Part shown: positions 1-7,493 of the stretch, piece by piece
How positions within the stretch are numbered: the stretch's first letter is position 1
Layout: each line of letters starts with the position of its first letter
Assembly: GCA_045660825.1 (NCBI GenBank)
Contig: JAZREN010000036.1
Location: 1-41,680, forward strand
DNA length: 41,680 nucleotides
DNA from: HGM04593 sp045660825
Lineage (GTDB): Bacteria > Bacteroidota > Bacteroidia > Bacteroidales > Bacteroidaceae
Direction of reading: 5' to 3'
Position numbers and translations under genes: made by a program
Notes under the pieces: model-generated
Database searches by the model: none
Told to the model about the DNA's origin: nothing
The model's input: the letters and a program-made list of their open reading frames with translations, nothing else

Positions 1-24
1 AAAATGTTGAACAATAAAAAGTAA
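1..24 (+). CDS. nqrC: NqrC C-terminal tail (partial)
   Basis: The first 24 bases read as seven codons (K-M-L-N-N-K-K) followed by TAA, in a frame open to the left edge. The assignment to NqrC, the FMN-carrying subunit of the Na+-translocating NADH:quinone reductase, rests only on gene order: nqrD follows after 10 bases and nqr operons run A-B-C-D-E-F. An AGGA-like ribosome site for nqrD lies directly after the stop. Nothing in the seven residues is diagnostic. Confidence 0.5.
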   Translation, partial: KMLNNKK

Positions 25-34
25 AGGAATAACT

Positions 35-664
35 ATGGGACTTTTTTCAAAGAAAAATAAAGAGGCTTTAAACACTCCTTTGTTTAAAGAGAATCCTGTA
101 ACAGTCCAGGTGCTTGGTATCTGTTCGGCATTGGCTGTTACAAGTAAATTGGAGCCGGCTATCGTGATGGGTCTTTCTGTAACCATCATCGTGGCAATGG
201 CTAACGTAATCATCTCACTTATCCGCAATACCATCCCAATGCGTATACGTATCATCGTTCAATTGGTGGTTGTTGCCGCGTTGGTAACATTGGTAAGTGA
301 GGTACTCAAGGCTTTTGCCTATGACGTGAGCGTTCAGTTGTCGGTATACATTGGTCTTATTATTACCAACTGTATCCTCATGGGACGTCTTGAGGCATTT
401 GCTATGCAGAACAAACCTTGGCCTTCGTTCCTCGACGGTATCGGTAACGGCGTTGGTTATGCAATGATTCTTGTAATCGTGGCATTCTTCCGTGAATTCT
501 TCGGTACAGGTGCTTTGCTCAACATCCAGATTATCCCCGAGAGCTTCTACGAGGCCGGTTATATGAACAATGGTCTTATGCTCATGACCCCTGCAGCGTT
601 CATCTTGATTGCCTGCATCGTATGGTTCCAGAGAGCAAAGGACAAGAGCTTGCAGGAAAAATAA
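35..664 (+). CDS. nqrD: Na+-translocating NADH:quinone reductase subunit D
   Basis: This 209-residue integral membrane subunit belongs to Nqr, the inner-membrane pump that couples NADH oxidation and quinone reduction to Na+ export. The protein is almost entirely hydrophobic, with about six membrane spans after a short cytoplasmic N-terminus. Cys30 and Cys113 sit in the two half-membrane helices (VLGICSA and TNCILMG) and match the cysteine pair that, together with the NqrE pair, holds the intramembrane iron centre. Length is normal for the family. The gene lies between nqrC and nqrE (27-base gap) in the usual order, and its ATG follows an AAAGGAA ribosome site. NqrD resembles RnfE; the nqrF gene downstream decides for Nqr. 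Confidence 0.95.
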   Translation: MGLFSKKNKEALNTPLFKENPVTVQVLGICSALAVTSKLEPAIVMGLSVTIIVAMANVIISLIRNTIPMRIRIIVQLVVVAALVTLVSEVLKAFAYDVSVQLSVYIGLIITNCILMGRLEAFAMQNKPWPSFLDGIGNGVGYAMILVIVAFFREFFGTGALLNIQIIPESFYEAGYMNNGLMLMTPAAFILIACIVWFQRAKDKSLQEK

Positions 665-691
665 TTTTAGATACAGTAAAGAAAAATAATT

Positions 692-1315
692 ATGGAACAT
701 TTCATTAGTTTACTTGTCCGTTCGGTTTTCGTGGACAATATGGTGTTTGCCTTTTTCTTGGGTATGTGTTCGTTCTTGGCTGTATCTAAGAGCGTTAAGA
801 CAGCCATTGGACTTGGTGTGGCCGTTATATTCGTTCAGGTTATCACATTGCCTGTGAACTATCTGTTGCAGACAAAGGTGCTTGCAGCCGACGGTATTTT
901 CGGTGTTGACCTCACATTCCTTGCTTTCATCCTTTTCATCGCAGTCATTGCGGGTATCGTGCAGTTGGTTGAGATGATTGTAGAGCGTTTCGCTCCTGCA
1001 CTCTACAGCCAGTTGGGTATCTTCCTTCCTTTGATTGCCGTTAACTGTGCAATCATGGGTGGTTCGCTCTTCATGCAGCAGCGCATTGGCTTGCCTGCAG
1101 ACAACACTCAGGCTATCACCTGTTTTGCCGATTCTATCGCATTCGCAATCGGCTCAGGTCTTGGTTGGATGATTGCCATTGTGCTCTTTGCGGCAATTCG
1201 CGAGAAAATGGAGTACAGCAATGTGCCAAAGCCTTTGCGTGGTTTGGGTATCGCCTTCATCACAGTAGGTCTTATGGCAATGGCATTTATGTGCTTCTCA
1301 GGTATTAAAATGTAA
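692..1315 (+). CDS. nqrE: Na+-translocating NADH:quinone reductase subunit E
   Basis: This 207-residue membrane subunit of the Nqr Na+ pump is homologous to NqrD and packs against it in inverted topology. About six hydrophobic spans are visible. Cys26 (LGMCSFLA) and Cys119 (AVNCAIMGG) are the expected partners of NqrD Cys30/Cys113 for the iron centre in the membrane. The N-terminal segment VDNMVFAFFLGMC is characteristic of NqrE/RnfA proteins. The gene is followed after 12 bases by nqrF, so the three genes are translated from one message. Length and motifs are standard, with no sign of damage. Confidence 0.95.
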   Translation: MEHFISLLVRSVFVDNMVFAFFLGMCSFLAVSKSVKTAIGLGVAVIFVQVITLPVNYLLQTKVLAADGIFGVDLTFLAFILFIAVIAGIVQLVEMIVERFAPALYSQLGIFLPLIAVNCAIMGGSLFMQQRIGLPADNTQAITCFADSIAFAIGSGLGWMIAIVLFAAIREKMEYSNVPKPLRGLGIAFITVGLMAMAFMCFSGIKM

Positions 1316-1327
1316 TAAAGTAAGGAT

Positions 1328-2596
1328 ATGAATACACAATTGATTATTTCAAGTATAGCTGTCTTCCTTGTAATCATCCTTCTGTTGGTTATCATCCTTT
1401 TGGTGGCAAAACGCTTTTTGCTCCCCGGTGGTAACATCAAGGTGAAGATCAACGGCGAGAAAGAGGTTGAGGTTGCAGCCGGTGGTGCGTTGCTCGGTAC
1501 ACTTGCCGAGAACGGCATCTTCCTTCCTTCGGCTTGTGGTGGTAAGGGCTCTTGCGGCCAGTGCAAACTCCAGGTGACAGAGGGTGGTGGCGAGATTCTG
1601 CCATCAGAGACCAGTCATTTCACACGCAAGGAGCAGCAGGCTCATTGGCGTCTGGGCTGTCAGGTTAAGTGTAAGAACGATATGGAAATCAAGGTGCCCG
1701 AGTCAGTTATGGGTGTCAAGGAGTGGGAGTGCGAGGTTATCTCAAACAAGAACGTCGCAACCTTCATCAAGGAGTTTATCGTTGCATTGCCTCCCGGTGA
1801 GCACATGGACTTCGTTCCAGGTTCTTATGCACAGATCAAGATTCCTACATATGACATGACCTATGACAAGGATATCGACAAGTCACTTATCGGTGACGAG
1901 TATCTTCCAGCATGGGAGAAGTTCGGTTTGCTCGGCCTCAAGTGCAAGAACACCGAGGAGACAATCCGTGCTTACTCAATGGCCAACTATCCTGCCGAGG
2001 GTGACCGCATCATGCTTACCGTGCGTATTGCTACACCTCCTTTCAAGGCCGACCGTTCAGGCTTCATGGATGTACCTTGCGGTATCGCATCTTCATACAT
2101 CTTCACTTTGAAGCCAGGCGACAAGGTTATCATGAGTGGCCCTTACGGCGACTTCCACCCAATCTTCGACTCAAAGAAGGAGATGATGTGGGTAGGTGGT
2201 GGTGCCGGTATGGCTCCATTGCGTGCTCAGATCATGCACATGACAAAGACATTGAAGACAACCGACCGTGTGATGACATACTTCTACGGTGCGCGCGCGC
2301 TCAACGAGGTGTTCTACTTGGAGGATTTCCTGCAGCTTGAGAAGGAGTTCCCTAACTTCACCTTCCACTTGGCGCTCGACCGTCCCGATCCTGCAGCAGA
2401 TGCAGCAGGCGTCAAGTATACAGCCGGTTTTGTACATCAGGTTATCTATGAGACATACCTCAAGGATCACGAGGCTCCTGAGGATATCGAGTACTACATG
2501 TGTGGTCCCGGCCCAATGTCAAAGGCTGTTGTCAACATGCTTACCGACCTTGGTGTTGAGGAGAAATCTATCATGTACGATAACTTCGGTGGTTAA
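1328..2596 (+). CDS. nqrF: Na+-translocating NADH:quinone reductase subunit F (NADH entry subunit)
   Basis: NqrF oxidises NADH at the cytoplasmic face and passes electrons through FAD and a [2Fe-2S] cluster into the pump. The 422-residue protein starts with one membrane helix (about residues 6-27), followed by a plant-type ferredoxin domain with Cys70, Cys76, Cys79 and Cys111 as cluster ligands. A ferredoxin-reductase module comes next: RAYSMAN (214-220) for FAD, VGGGAGMAPLR for the nucleotide site, YYMCGPGPM near the C-terminus and the terminal DNFGG. A TAAGGAT ribosome site precedes the ATG. A strong hairpin terminator follows, so this is the last gene of the nqr operon. Codon use is GC-richer than in the block to the right. 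Confidence 0.97.
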   Translation: MNTQLIISSIAVFLVIILLLVIILLVAKRFLLPGGNIKVKINGEKEVEVAAGGALLGTLAENGIFLPSACGGKGSCGQCKLQVTEGGGEILPSETSHFTRKEQQAHWRLGCQVKCKNDMEIKVPESVMGVKEWECEVISNKNVATFIKEFIVALPPGEHMDFVPGSYAQIKIPTYDMTYDKDIDKSLIGDEYLPAWEKFGLLGLKCKNTEETIRAYSMANYPAEGDRIMLTVRIATPPFKADRSGFMDVPCGIASSYIFTLKPGDKVIMSGPYGDFHPIFDSKKEMMWVGGGAGMAPLRAQIMHMTKTLKTTDRVMTYFYGARALNEVFYLEDFLQLEKEFPNFTFHLALDRPDPAADAAGVKYTAGFVHQVIYETYLKDHEAPEDIEYYMCGPGPMSKAVVNMLTDLGVEEKSIMYDNFGG

Positions 2597-2616
2597 TTCC
2601 AATGGAATATATACAG

Positions 2617-2650
2617 AAAAAAGCATCGCTCATCGGGCGATGCTTTTTTT
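2617..2650 (+). terminator. Rho-independent terminator of the nqr operon
   Basis: A nine-base-pair stem (AAGCATCGC paired with GCGATGCTT) with a 7-base loop is flanked by an A-run on the left and seven T on the right. It begins 21 bases after the nqrF stop and is nearly symmetrical. Confidence 0.9.
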
Positions 2651-2713
2651 ATAGCATGGTTAAAGGTGAAATCGGTGGTTGTGATATCAAAATAAATATA
2701 ATCCAAACGTAGT

Positions 2714-2742
2714 GTTGGTTTCCTTCAAATATTATATATTTG
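2714..2742 (+). promoter_or_regulatory. Predicted Bacteroidetes-type promoter for the small lipoprotein gene
   Basis: TATATTTG (2735-2742) fits the Bacteroidetes -7 box TAnnTTTG exactly. GTTG at 2714-2717 is a weak candidate for the -33 TTTG element, 17 bases upstream. The start codon lies 29 bases downstream. Assigned by pattern only. Confidence 0.55.
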
Positions 2743-2770
2743 CATTAGAAATGAATATGTTATTGATTTT

Positions 2771-3157
2771 GTGGGGAAAAAACTGAAAATCTTTATTCTG
2801 ATTGTATTAGCAACTGTAGCTTTGTCTAGTTGTACTACAAGGTCTGATTCAACAACTATTGAGAATCAGACTATAGTTTCACATTCTGATATTGATGTTC
2901 ATTATTTTCACCTTGATACTCCAAATGTCGATCTGAATCTTCCCCGTCAGATATCTGGTATTAGTAATATTCATCGTGTACCTAATGTGGTCAAGAGGAG
3001 TGGTAATTGGCATAAGAATAACTTTGAAATCGTAAAAAGCGGCAAAGTTGTTAATGTCAGTATCTCCAATTTCATTCAAAAAGAGTCTTTAAGCAATCTG
3101 CATCGTTTTGCCAAGTCTGCTTCATGGTTGATTAGCCTTGGCAAACTCATCATTTAG
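2771..3157 (+). CDS. Small putative lipoprotein of unknown function
   Basis: The 128-residue product is not one I recognise. It begins with a lipoprotein signal: charged KK at 3-4, a hydrophobic core and the lipobox LSSC, with Cys21 as the expected lipidated residue. The mature part is short and polar, with several His and Asn residues and no Cys or known motif. The only in-frame start I find before the signal is GTG at 2771; the ATGs at 2751 and 2757 are out of frame. A TAnnTTTG promoter box sits just upstream. The gene stands alone between the nqr terminator and the transporter group, in AT-rich sequence. The signal peptide supports a real gene, but function is unknown. Confidence 0.65.
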   Translation: MGKKLKIFILIVLATVALSSCTTRSDSTTIENQTIVSHSDIDVHYFHLDTPNVDLNLPRQISGISNIHRVPNVVKRSGNWHKNNFEIVKSGKVVNVSISNFIQKESLSNLHRFAKSASWLISLGKLII

Positions 3158-3183
3158 TGGTTTGTATAATAAATTTTTGACGA

Positions 3184-3209
3184 CATTGTTCTGTTAAAAC
3201 AGAACGATG
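3184..3209. repeat. Near-perfect inverted repeat between two small genes
   Basis: GTTCTGTT (3188-3195) and AACAGAAC (3198-3205) form an eight-base inverted repeat around AA. The flanks CATT/GATG extend it to twelve pairs including one G-T. No T-run follows on either strand, so a classical terminator is unlikely. It could be a protein-binding palindrome or an RNA hairpin in the leader of the membrane-protein/exchanger operon. Confidence 0.55.
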
Positions 3210-3281
3210 CCGTTGTGCTTGTCGTGTAGACAACTGCTTGAAATTTATATATAAATAAAACCAAAAAAACTGAATGATAAA

Positions 3282-3728
3282 ATGGAAAAGAAATTTATTA
3301 AAGTTCGCTCAATCAATGATATTCTTATATTTACTTCACTAACTGCTGGTGGATTTCTTCTTACTGTTGTCCTAGATGCCATTGAAATTCACCTTGCAGC
3401 ATATGTGTTGATAGCAATTGGGGTACTGGGGCTCTGCTTCCTAAAAAGTGGTTACAAGGATGTTGAAACCAAAGAGATATATTTCGCAAAGGAGTTCTCA
3501 TTTCCCGGAAATATGAAGACCTCAATACTCTCTGCATTGGCTTTTTCGCCAGAGGCCATTGATTTGACTCAAAATGGTAAAGGAGAGGTGTTGATGTTGA
3601 AAGTATATTACAGTAAATCTTCAGGAAAGGCATATTTGCAACTTTTTGAATTTATTCCTCACCAATATGAACCCTGTTCAGAGATGTATGAATATGAAAT
3701 TGATAAAATTGCAAATCTGTTAAAGTGA
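3282..3728 (+). CDS. Two-helix membrane protein of unknown function
   Basis: This 148-residue protein has a short basic N-terminus, two adjacent hydrophobic helices (about residues 14-32 and 36-54) and then a soluble domain of about 90 residues, presumably cytoplasmic, ending in a charged helix (EYEIDKIANLLK). I see no known motif. It precedes the exchanger gene with a single base between stop and start, so it is very likely co-transcribed and may be translationally coupled. This context suggests a role linked to the ion transporters, but that is inference. Base composition is AT-rich like its two downstream partners. Confidence 0.65.
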   Translation: MEKKFIKVRSINDILIFTSLTAGGFLLTVVLDAIEIHLAAYVLIAIGVLGLCFLKSGYKDVETKEIYFAKEFSFPGNMKTSILSALAFSPEAIDLTQNGKGEVLMLKVYYSKSSGKAYLQLFEFIPHQYEPCSEMYEYEIDKIANLLK

Positions 3729-3729
3729 G

Positions 3730-4677
3730 ATGGAATATATTATCCTTATAGCATCTTTGGCTGGAATCGTCTTCGGTGCAGATTATCTTGTCGCTGGAGC
3801 TGTGTCAATAGCTAAGAAATATCGTGTATCTGATTTTGTTATTGGAGCTGCGATTGTTGGAGTCGGTACCTCTATGCCTGAATTCGTAGTAAGTTTTTTG
3901 GGAGCATTAAATGGGAATGCAGATGTGGCTATCGGTAACGTAGTAGGTTCTAATATTTTTAATATTCTGGGAATTGTAGGAGTGACAGCATTATTCTTTC
4001 CAATCGCAATAGATAAGAAGAATATGAAATTTGAAATCCCTCTATGTATAGCGGTGTCAATATTACTCACTATTCTTGCATTTAACTTCTTTAATGGAAC
4101 TCCAGCAACAATAAGCCGTATAGATGGTTTATTGCTTTTGGCTGGTTTTGTGTTGTTTATTTGGTATTCGTTTTCTCGTGATAGAAAGAATAAAATGACA
4201 ATTGTCGTTGATGCCGAAGAAACATCTCCTTTGTGGATAGCTGTAATCAAAGTTGTCGGAGGATTGGTGTTGCTTATCACAAGTTGTGATTTGTTTGTTG
4301 ATAATGCTGTGCTCATTGCGAAATCCTTTGGCGTAAATGATGCTTTCATTTCGTTGACGCTAATTGCTTGTGGAACGTCATTGCCCGAACTCGCGGCTTC
4401 TGTTGCTGCTGCGGTAAAGAAAAACACCGATATGGCGTTGGGTAATATCATAGGTTCGAATATATTCAATATAACTCTTATCCTGGGGCTTAGTTCGCAA
4501 GTTATGCCACTCACATCTTCAGGAATAACATTTATTGATTACATAGTTATGATAGCTGCAGCTGTCTTACCTCTAATAATTGGTCTTAGAGGTAGGATTA
4601 GTAGAGTGAATGGACTATTTATGTTGATGGGTTTCATTATATATAATATATACCTTATAGCAAATCAAATTCCTTAA
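3730..4677 (+). CDS. Na+/Ca2+-exchanger-type cation antiporter (CaCA family, YrbG-like)
   Basis: A 315-residue inner-membrane antiporter of the Ca2+:cation antiporter family, which in characterised members exports Ca2+ in exchange for Na+. The duplicated alpha repeats are both present. Repeat 1 has GVGTSMPEF followed by GNVVGSNIFNI; repeat 2 has ACGTSLPEL followed by GNIIGSNIFNI. The acidic Glu of each PE motif and the GSN motifs form the ion site. About ten hydrophobic segments are visible, with a short hydrophilic loop (SRDRKNKMT) between the halves. The gene is sandwiched between the two-helix protein (1-base gap) and the Na+/phosphate cotransporter (2-base gap), which indicates one operon. 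Exact substrate cannot be read from sequence. Confidence 0.9.
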   Translation: MEYIILIASLAGIVFGADYLVAGAVSIAKKYRVSDFVIGAAIVGVGTSMPEFVVSFLGALNGNADVAIGNVVGSNIFNILGIVGVTALFFPIAIDKKNMKFEIPLCIAVSILLTILAFNFFNGTPATISRIDGLLLLAGFVLFIWYSFSRDRKNKMTIVVDAEETSPLWIAVIKVVGGLVLLITSCDLFVDNAVLIAKSFGVNDAFISLTLIACGTSLPELAASVAAAVKKNTDMALGNIIGSNIFNITLILGLSSQVMPLTSSGITFIDYIVMIAAAVLPLIIGLRGRISRVNGLFMLMGFIIYNIYLIANQIP

Positions 4678-4679
4678 AT

Positions 4680-6413
4680 ATGGGACTACTTCAAATTTTT
4701 ACACTGATAGGAGCATTAGGTATGTTCCTGTATGGAATGAACTTGATGAGTTCTGGATTACAAAAAGCATCAGGTGATAAGCTTCGTGGATTTCTATCTG
4801 CAATGACATCCAACTCTTTTAAGGGTGTTATGACAGGTTTGGGAATAACAACTGTAATTCAATCGTCATCTGCAACTACTGTTATGGTAGTAAGTTTTGT
4901 GAACGCCGGCCTTCTTACGCTTGTACAGGCCATTGGCGTTATTATGGGTGCGAACATTGGTACAACTGTAACTGCGTGGCTTGTGTCATGGCTTGGATTC
5001 AAGGCCGACATTTCAATTCTTGCAATTCCTTTAATGGCATTGGGTTTCCTCTTTTCAAACTCCAAAAAGAATCAACGTCAGAATATTGGTGAACTTATTG
5101 TCGGTTTCTGTTTGTTGTTTCTTGGACTTTCTTTTATGAAAGAATCTGTACCGGATTTGAACGAGACACCACAAATTTTAGAGTTCGTGAAGAGTTGGTC
5201 AAGTCATGGATTCAGTTCTGTACTTATCTTTTTGCTATTCGGCACAGTGCTGACTCTGGTGCTCCAATCCTCTTCGGCAACAATGGCAATTACGCTAATC
5301 ATGCTAAGCATGGGATGGATACCATTTGATATGGCGTGTGCTATGGTGTTGGGTGAGAATATAGGTACAACAATCACAGCCAATATTGCTGCATCGGTGG
5401 GAAATACACAGGCAAAGCGTGCTGCAATGTCGCACACGATATTCAATGTATTTGGTGTCATGTGGGCGCTATTGCTTTTTAAACCATTCCTGGCATTGGT
5501 TGGATATTTGATTGAACTGTGTGGTCTACCTAATCCGGCTTCTGAAGGATTTTCAGTTAGTGAGTCAACATCGGTAGAAGGTACTGCTGCTTTGTATGGA
5601 CTCTCAATGTTGCATACGTTATTTAATACCATCAACACCCTTATACTGATATGGTTTGTCAAATATATTGAAAAAGCTGTTGTGTGGATTATAAAGGCAC
5701 CTGAAAATAAAGAAACAGAAACTTTTAGGCTTAAATATATTTCGGCGGGTCCTGTTGCTACACCTGAACTTGCAACTGAACAGGCATTTGATGAAATTAT
5801 ACATTTCGCTCAAATATCAAGAACAGGACTTGGGTATGCAAAAATGGCAATATCCGAGAATGATTCCAATAAGTTTGAAGAATTACGTGCAAAATTGGTC
5901 AAGTATGAGGAAATTTCAGATAGGATAGAATATGAAATTGCTTCATTCCTGAATGGTGTATCATTGGGAGATATCAGCGAGGCAACCTCTATAAAAATTA
6001 AGGCAATGTATAAGATAATAGGGGAGTTGGAATCATTGGGAGATTCAGGTGAGGCCATCAGCCGTATTCTATCAAGAAGAAACATTCATAACAAGAAATT
6101 TAGTACTGATGCTATATGTAACCTGCAAAAGATGGCAGATACCCTTGATGTCGCTTATGGTGTAATGCTTGAAAATCTTGAAGCTGCACACAAAGGTACT
6201 CTTGTTGATATTTCAAATGCGTATAATGCCGAGAATCATATTAACGAATTGAGGAATACGCTTCGGGAATCCGAGATTGAGGAGATGGAGAACGGTGAAA
6301 AGAATTATCAGGAAAGCGTATATTATCTGGATATTGTAAATGAACTTGAGCGTATGGGAGATTTTATCATCAATATCTCTCAGGATTTAAAAAAGTCGTT
6401 TGTTCATAAGTAA
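4680..6413 (+). CDS. Na+/phosphate cotransporter with PhoU-like C-terminal domain
   Basis: A 577-residue member of the NptA/PNaS family. Two inverted repeats carry the family signature: QSSSATTVMVV followed by GANIGTTVTA (about residues 60-105), and QSSSATMAITL followed by GENIGTTITAN (about 195-240). The membrane part ends near residue 340. The remaining 230 residues are hydrophilic and helical, with internal ELESLGD and ELERMGD motifs typical of PhoU-like domains, which in this family probably monitor phosphate status. The family imports phosphate with Na+, which suits a cell running an Nqr Na+ pump. The gene is the last of its operon; a hairpin follows 31 bases after the stop. Confidence 0.9.
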   Translation: MGLLQIFTLIGALGMFLYGMNLMSSGLQKASGDKLRGFLSAMTSNSFKGVMTGLGITTVIQSSSATTVMVVSFVNAGLLTLVQAIGVIMGANIGTTVTAWLVSWLGFKADISILAIPLMALGFLFSNSKKNQRQNIGELIVGFCLLFLGLSFMKESVPDLNETPQILEFVKSWSSHGFSSVLIFLLFGTVLTLVLQSSSATMAITLIMLSMGWIPFDMACAMVLGENIGTTITANIAASVGNTQAKRAAMSHTIFNVFGVMWALLLFKPFLALVGYLIELCGLPNPASEGFSVSESTSVEGTAALYGLSMLHTLFNTINTLILIWFVKYIEKAVVWIIKAPENKETETFRLKYISAGPVATPELATEQAFDEIIHFAQISRTGLGYAKMAISENDSNKFEELRAKLVKYEEISDRIEYEIASFLNGVSLGDISEATSIKIKAMYKIIGELESLGDSGEAISRILSRRNIHNKKFSTDAICNLQKMADTLDVAYGVMLENLEAAHKGTLVDISNAYNAENHINELRNTLRESEIEEMENGEKNYQESVYYLDIVNELERMGDFIINISQDLKKSFVHK

Positions 6414-6444
6414 GGAAATCAGTACTAACTAAAATTAATGATGA

Positions 6445-6477
6445 GTTGCGGGGTGCATTTTTTGTGCAACCCGCAAC
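6445..6477. terminator. Hairpin terminator between convergent operons
   Basis: GTTGCGGGGTGCA and TGCAACCCGCAAC pair over 13 positions with one mismatch around a T-rich loop. It lies between the stop of the phosphate transporter (plus) and the stop of pgeF (minus). The flanking T-runs are short, so the strength and direction of termination are uncertain. Confidence 0.7.
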
Positions 6478-6489
6478 TTTCCATATGGT

Positions 6490-7287
6490 CTAACCGACGG
6501 TGACCGGCTTCAGTAATATTCCGCTGAAAATCCTCCCCGATTTAATTCCAAGCCTTCGTGCCGAGAAAAAATCGTTGTGATTCTTGTAGGTGCAAACGCC
6601 TGCAATGTGAATGTTTTCTCTTGCAATACCACACTGCTGCAACAGCAGGCTGTTTGCTTCCCATAGGTCTATGTGCCATTTCTCCCCGCCGTCGGTGGTG
6701 GGGTAACGCTTCGCAATCTGCTGCATTGCGAAGCCAGCCTTGCAGAACTCTTCATATACTTCGTCGCCCACTTCAAAGGCATCAATGGATATGCCCGGTG
6801 CGATTATTGCTATAATGTCGCACGCACAACAGTTGTAGTAATGTCTCATAACCTCGACACTCTTGTTTACAATGCCGGCCACTGTTCCACGCCAGCCTGC
6901 GTGTATTGCTGCAATTACATTACGTCTCCTGTCGTGCAACAGCACAGGAATGCAATCGGCTGTCGACACTCCAATGCAAATGTGTGGTAATGCTGTTACA
7001 ACGGCATCTATGCCTTGCAATGCCTTGTAGCGTTCTTCATCGCTCAGTTGCTGGAAATTACTGTCTATCACAGCGACCTTGTCGCTGTGTGTCTGATAGG
7101 GCAGTATCAGTTGGTTCTCCGTTATACCAAGCCATGCACAGAGGCTCGTCCTGCACATTGCAACATGTCGGGGTGAGTCGCCGCAATATGGTGTGATGTT
7201 GAAACCGTCGTAGTTGCCCGGGCCTTCTCCACGCATAGTGGAAAAGGCTAGTACGCCGTTGTTTATGTCATATTCAAGGAATTTCAT
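6490..7287 (-). CDS. pgeF: PgeF / YfiH-family protein (polyphenol oxidase-like, peptidoglycan editing factor)
   Basis: A 265-residue member of the YfiH/LACC1 family. Members have been described as purine-nucleoside enzymes and, in E. coli, as PgeF, which prevents wrong amino acids from remaining in cell-wall precursors. The three metal/catalytic motifs are visible: PYQTHSDKV (His), STADCIPVLLHD (Cys) and AAIHAGWRGTV (His). Length is normal for the family. The ATG directly follows the xseB stop with no gap, so the two are translationally coupled. It is the last gene of the mnmA-xseA-xseB-pgeF operon. The family assignment is secure; which activity dominates here cannot be told from sequence. 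Confidence 0.9.
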   Translation of the reverse strand: MKFLEYDINNGVLAFSTMRGEGPGNYDGFNITPYCGDSPRHVAMCRTSLCAWLGITENQLILPYQTHSDKVAVIDSNFQQLSDEERYKALQGIDAVVTALPHICIGVSTADCIPVLLHDRRRNVIAAIHAGWRGTVAGIVNKSVEVMRHYYNCCACDIIAIIAPGISIDAFEVGDEVYEEFCKAGFAMQQIAKRYPTTDGGEKWHIDLWEANSLLLQQCGIARENIHIAGVCTYKNHNDFFSARRLGIKSGRIFSGILLKPVTVG

Positions 7288-7482
7288 TTACATTCCTGCT
7301 CCCTCTGTAAGAGACTTTATTTCCTCATCAACCTTGTAAATCTTTTCGCGGCAGAATTTTACGAGTTCTTGTGCTTCCTTCAGCAGGCCCGCGAGTTCGT
7401 CGATGTCAATCTTACCGCCCTGTATCTTGCCCATGATTTCCTCCAAACGAGCCATGGCTTCTGCGTATGTCATATTTTCCAT
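7288..7482 (-). CDS. xseB: Exodeoxyribonuclease VII small subunit
   Basis: This 64-residue helical protein is the small subunit of exonuclease VII, which with XseA degrades single-stranded DNA to oligonucleotides. It matches the family pattern: MTYAEAMARLEEIMGKIQ at the N-terminus, then GKIDIDELAGLLKEAQEL and CREKI. It is a little shorter than the E. coli subunit (about 80 residues), as is common in Bacteroidetes. It sits 11 bases after xseA and abuts pgeF. A second in-frame ATG at codon 4 is an alternative start. Confidence 0.93.
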   Translation of the reverse strand: MENMTYAEAMARLEEIMGKIQGGKIDIDELAGLLKEAQELVKFCREKIYKVDEEIKSLTEGAGM

Positions 7483-7493
7483 ATCCTGTTGTG

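Noticed and set aside
2291..2300. Alternating GC tract (also near 32030 and 35747) as a structural DNA element
   Set aside because: Two of the three lie in coding sequence and are explained by Ala/Arg codons; all are short.
3783..4514. A 243-codon minus-strand open frame
   Set aside because: It mirrors the hydrophobic exchanger gene, whose alpha repeats prove the plus strand.
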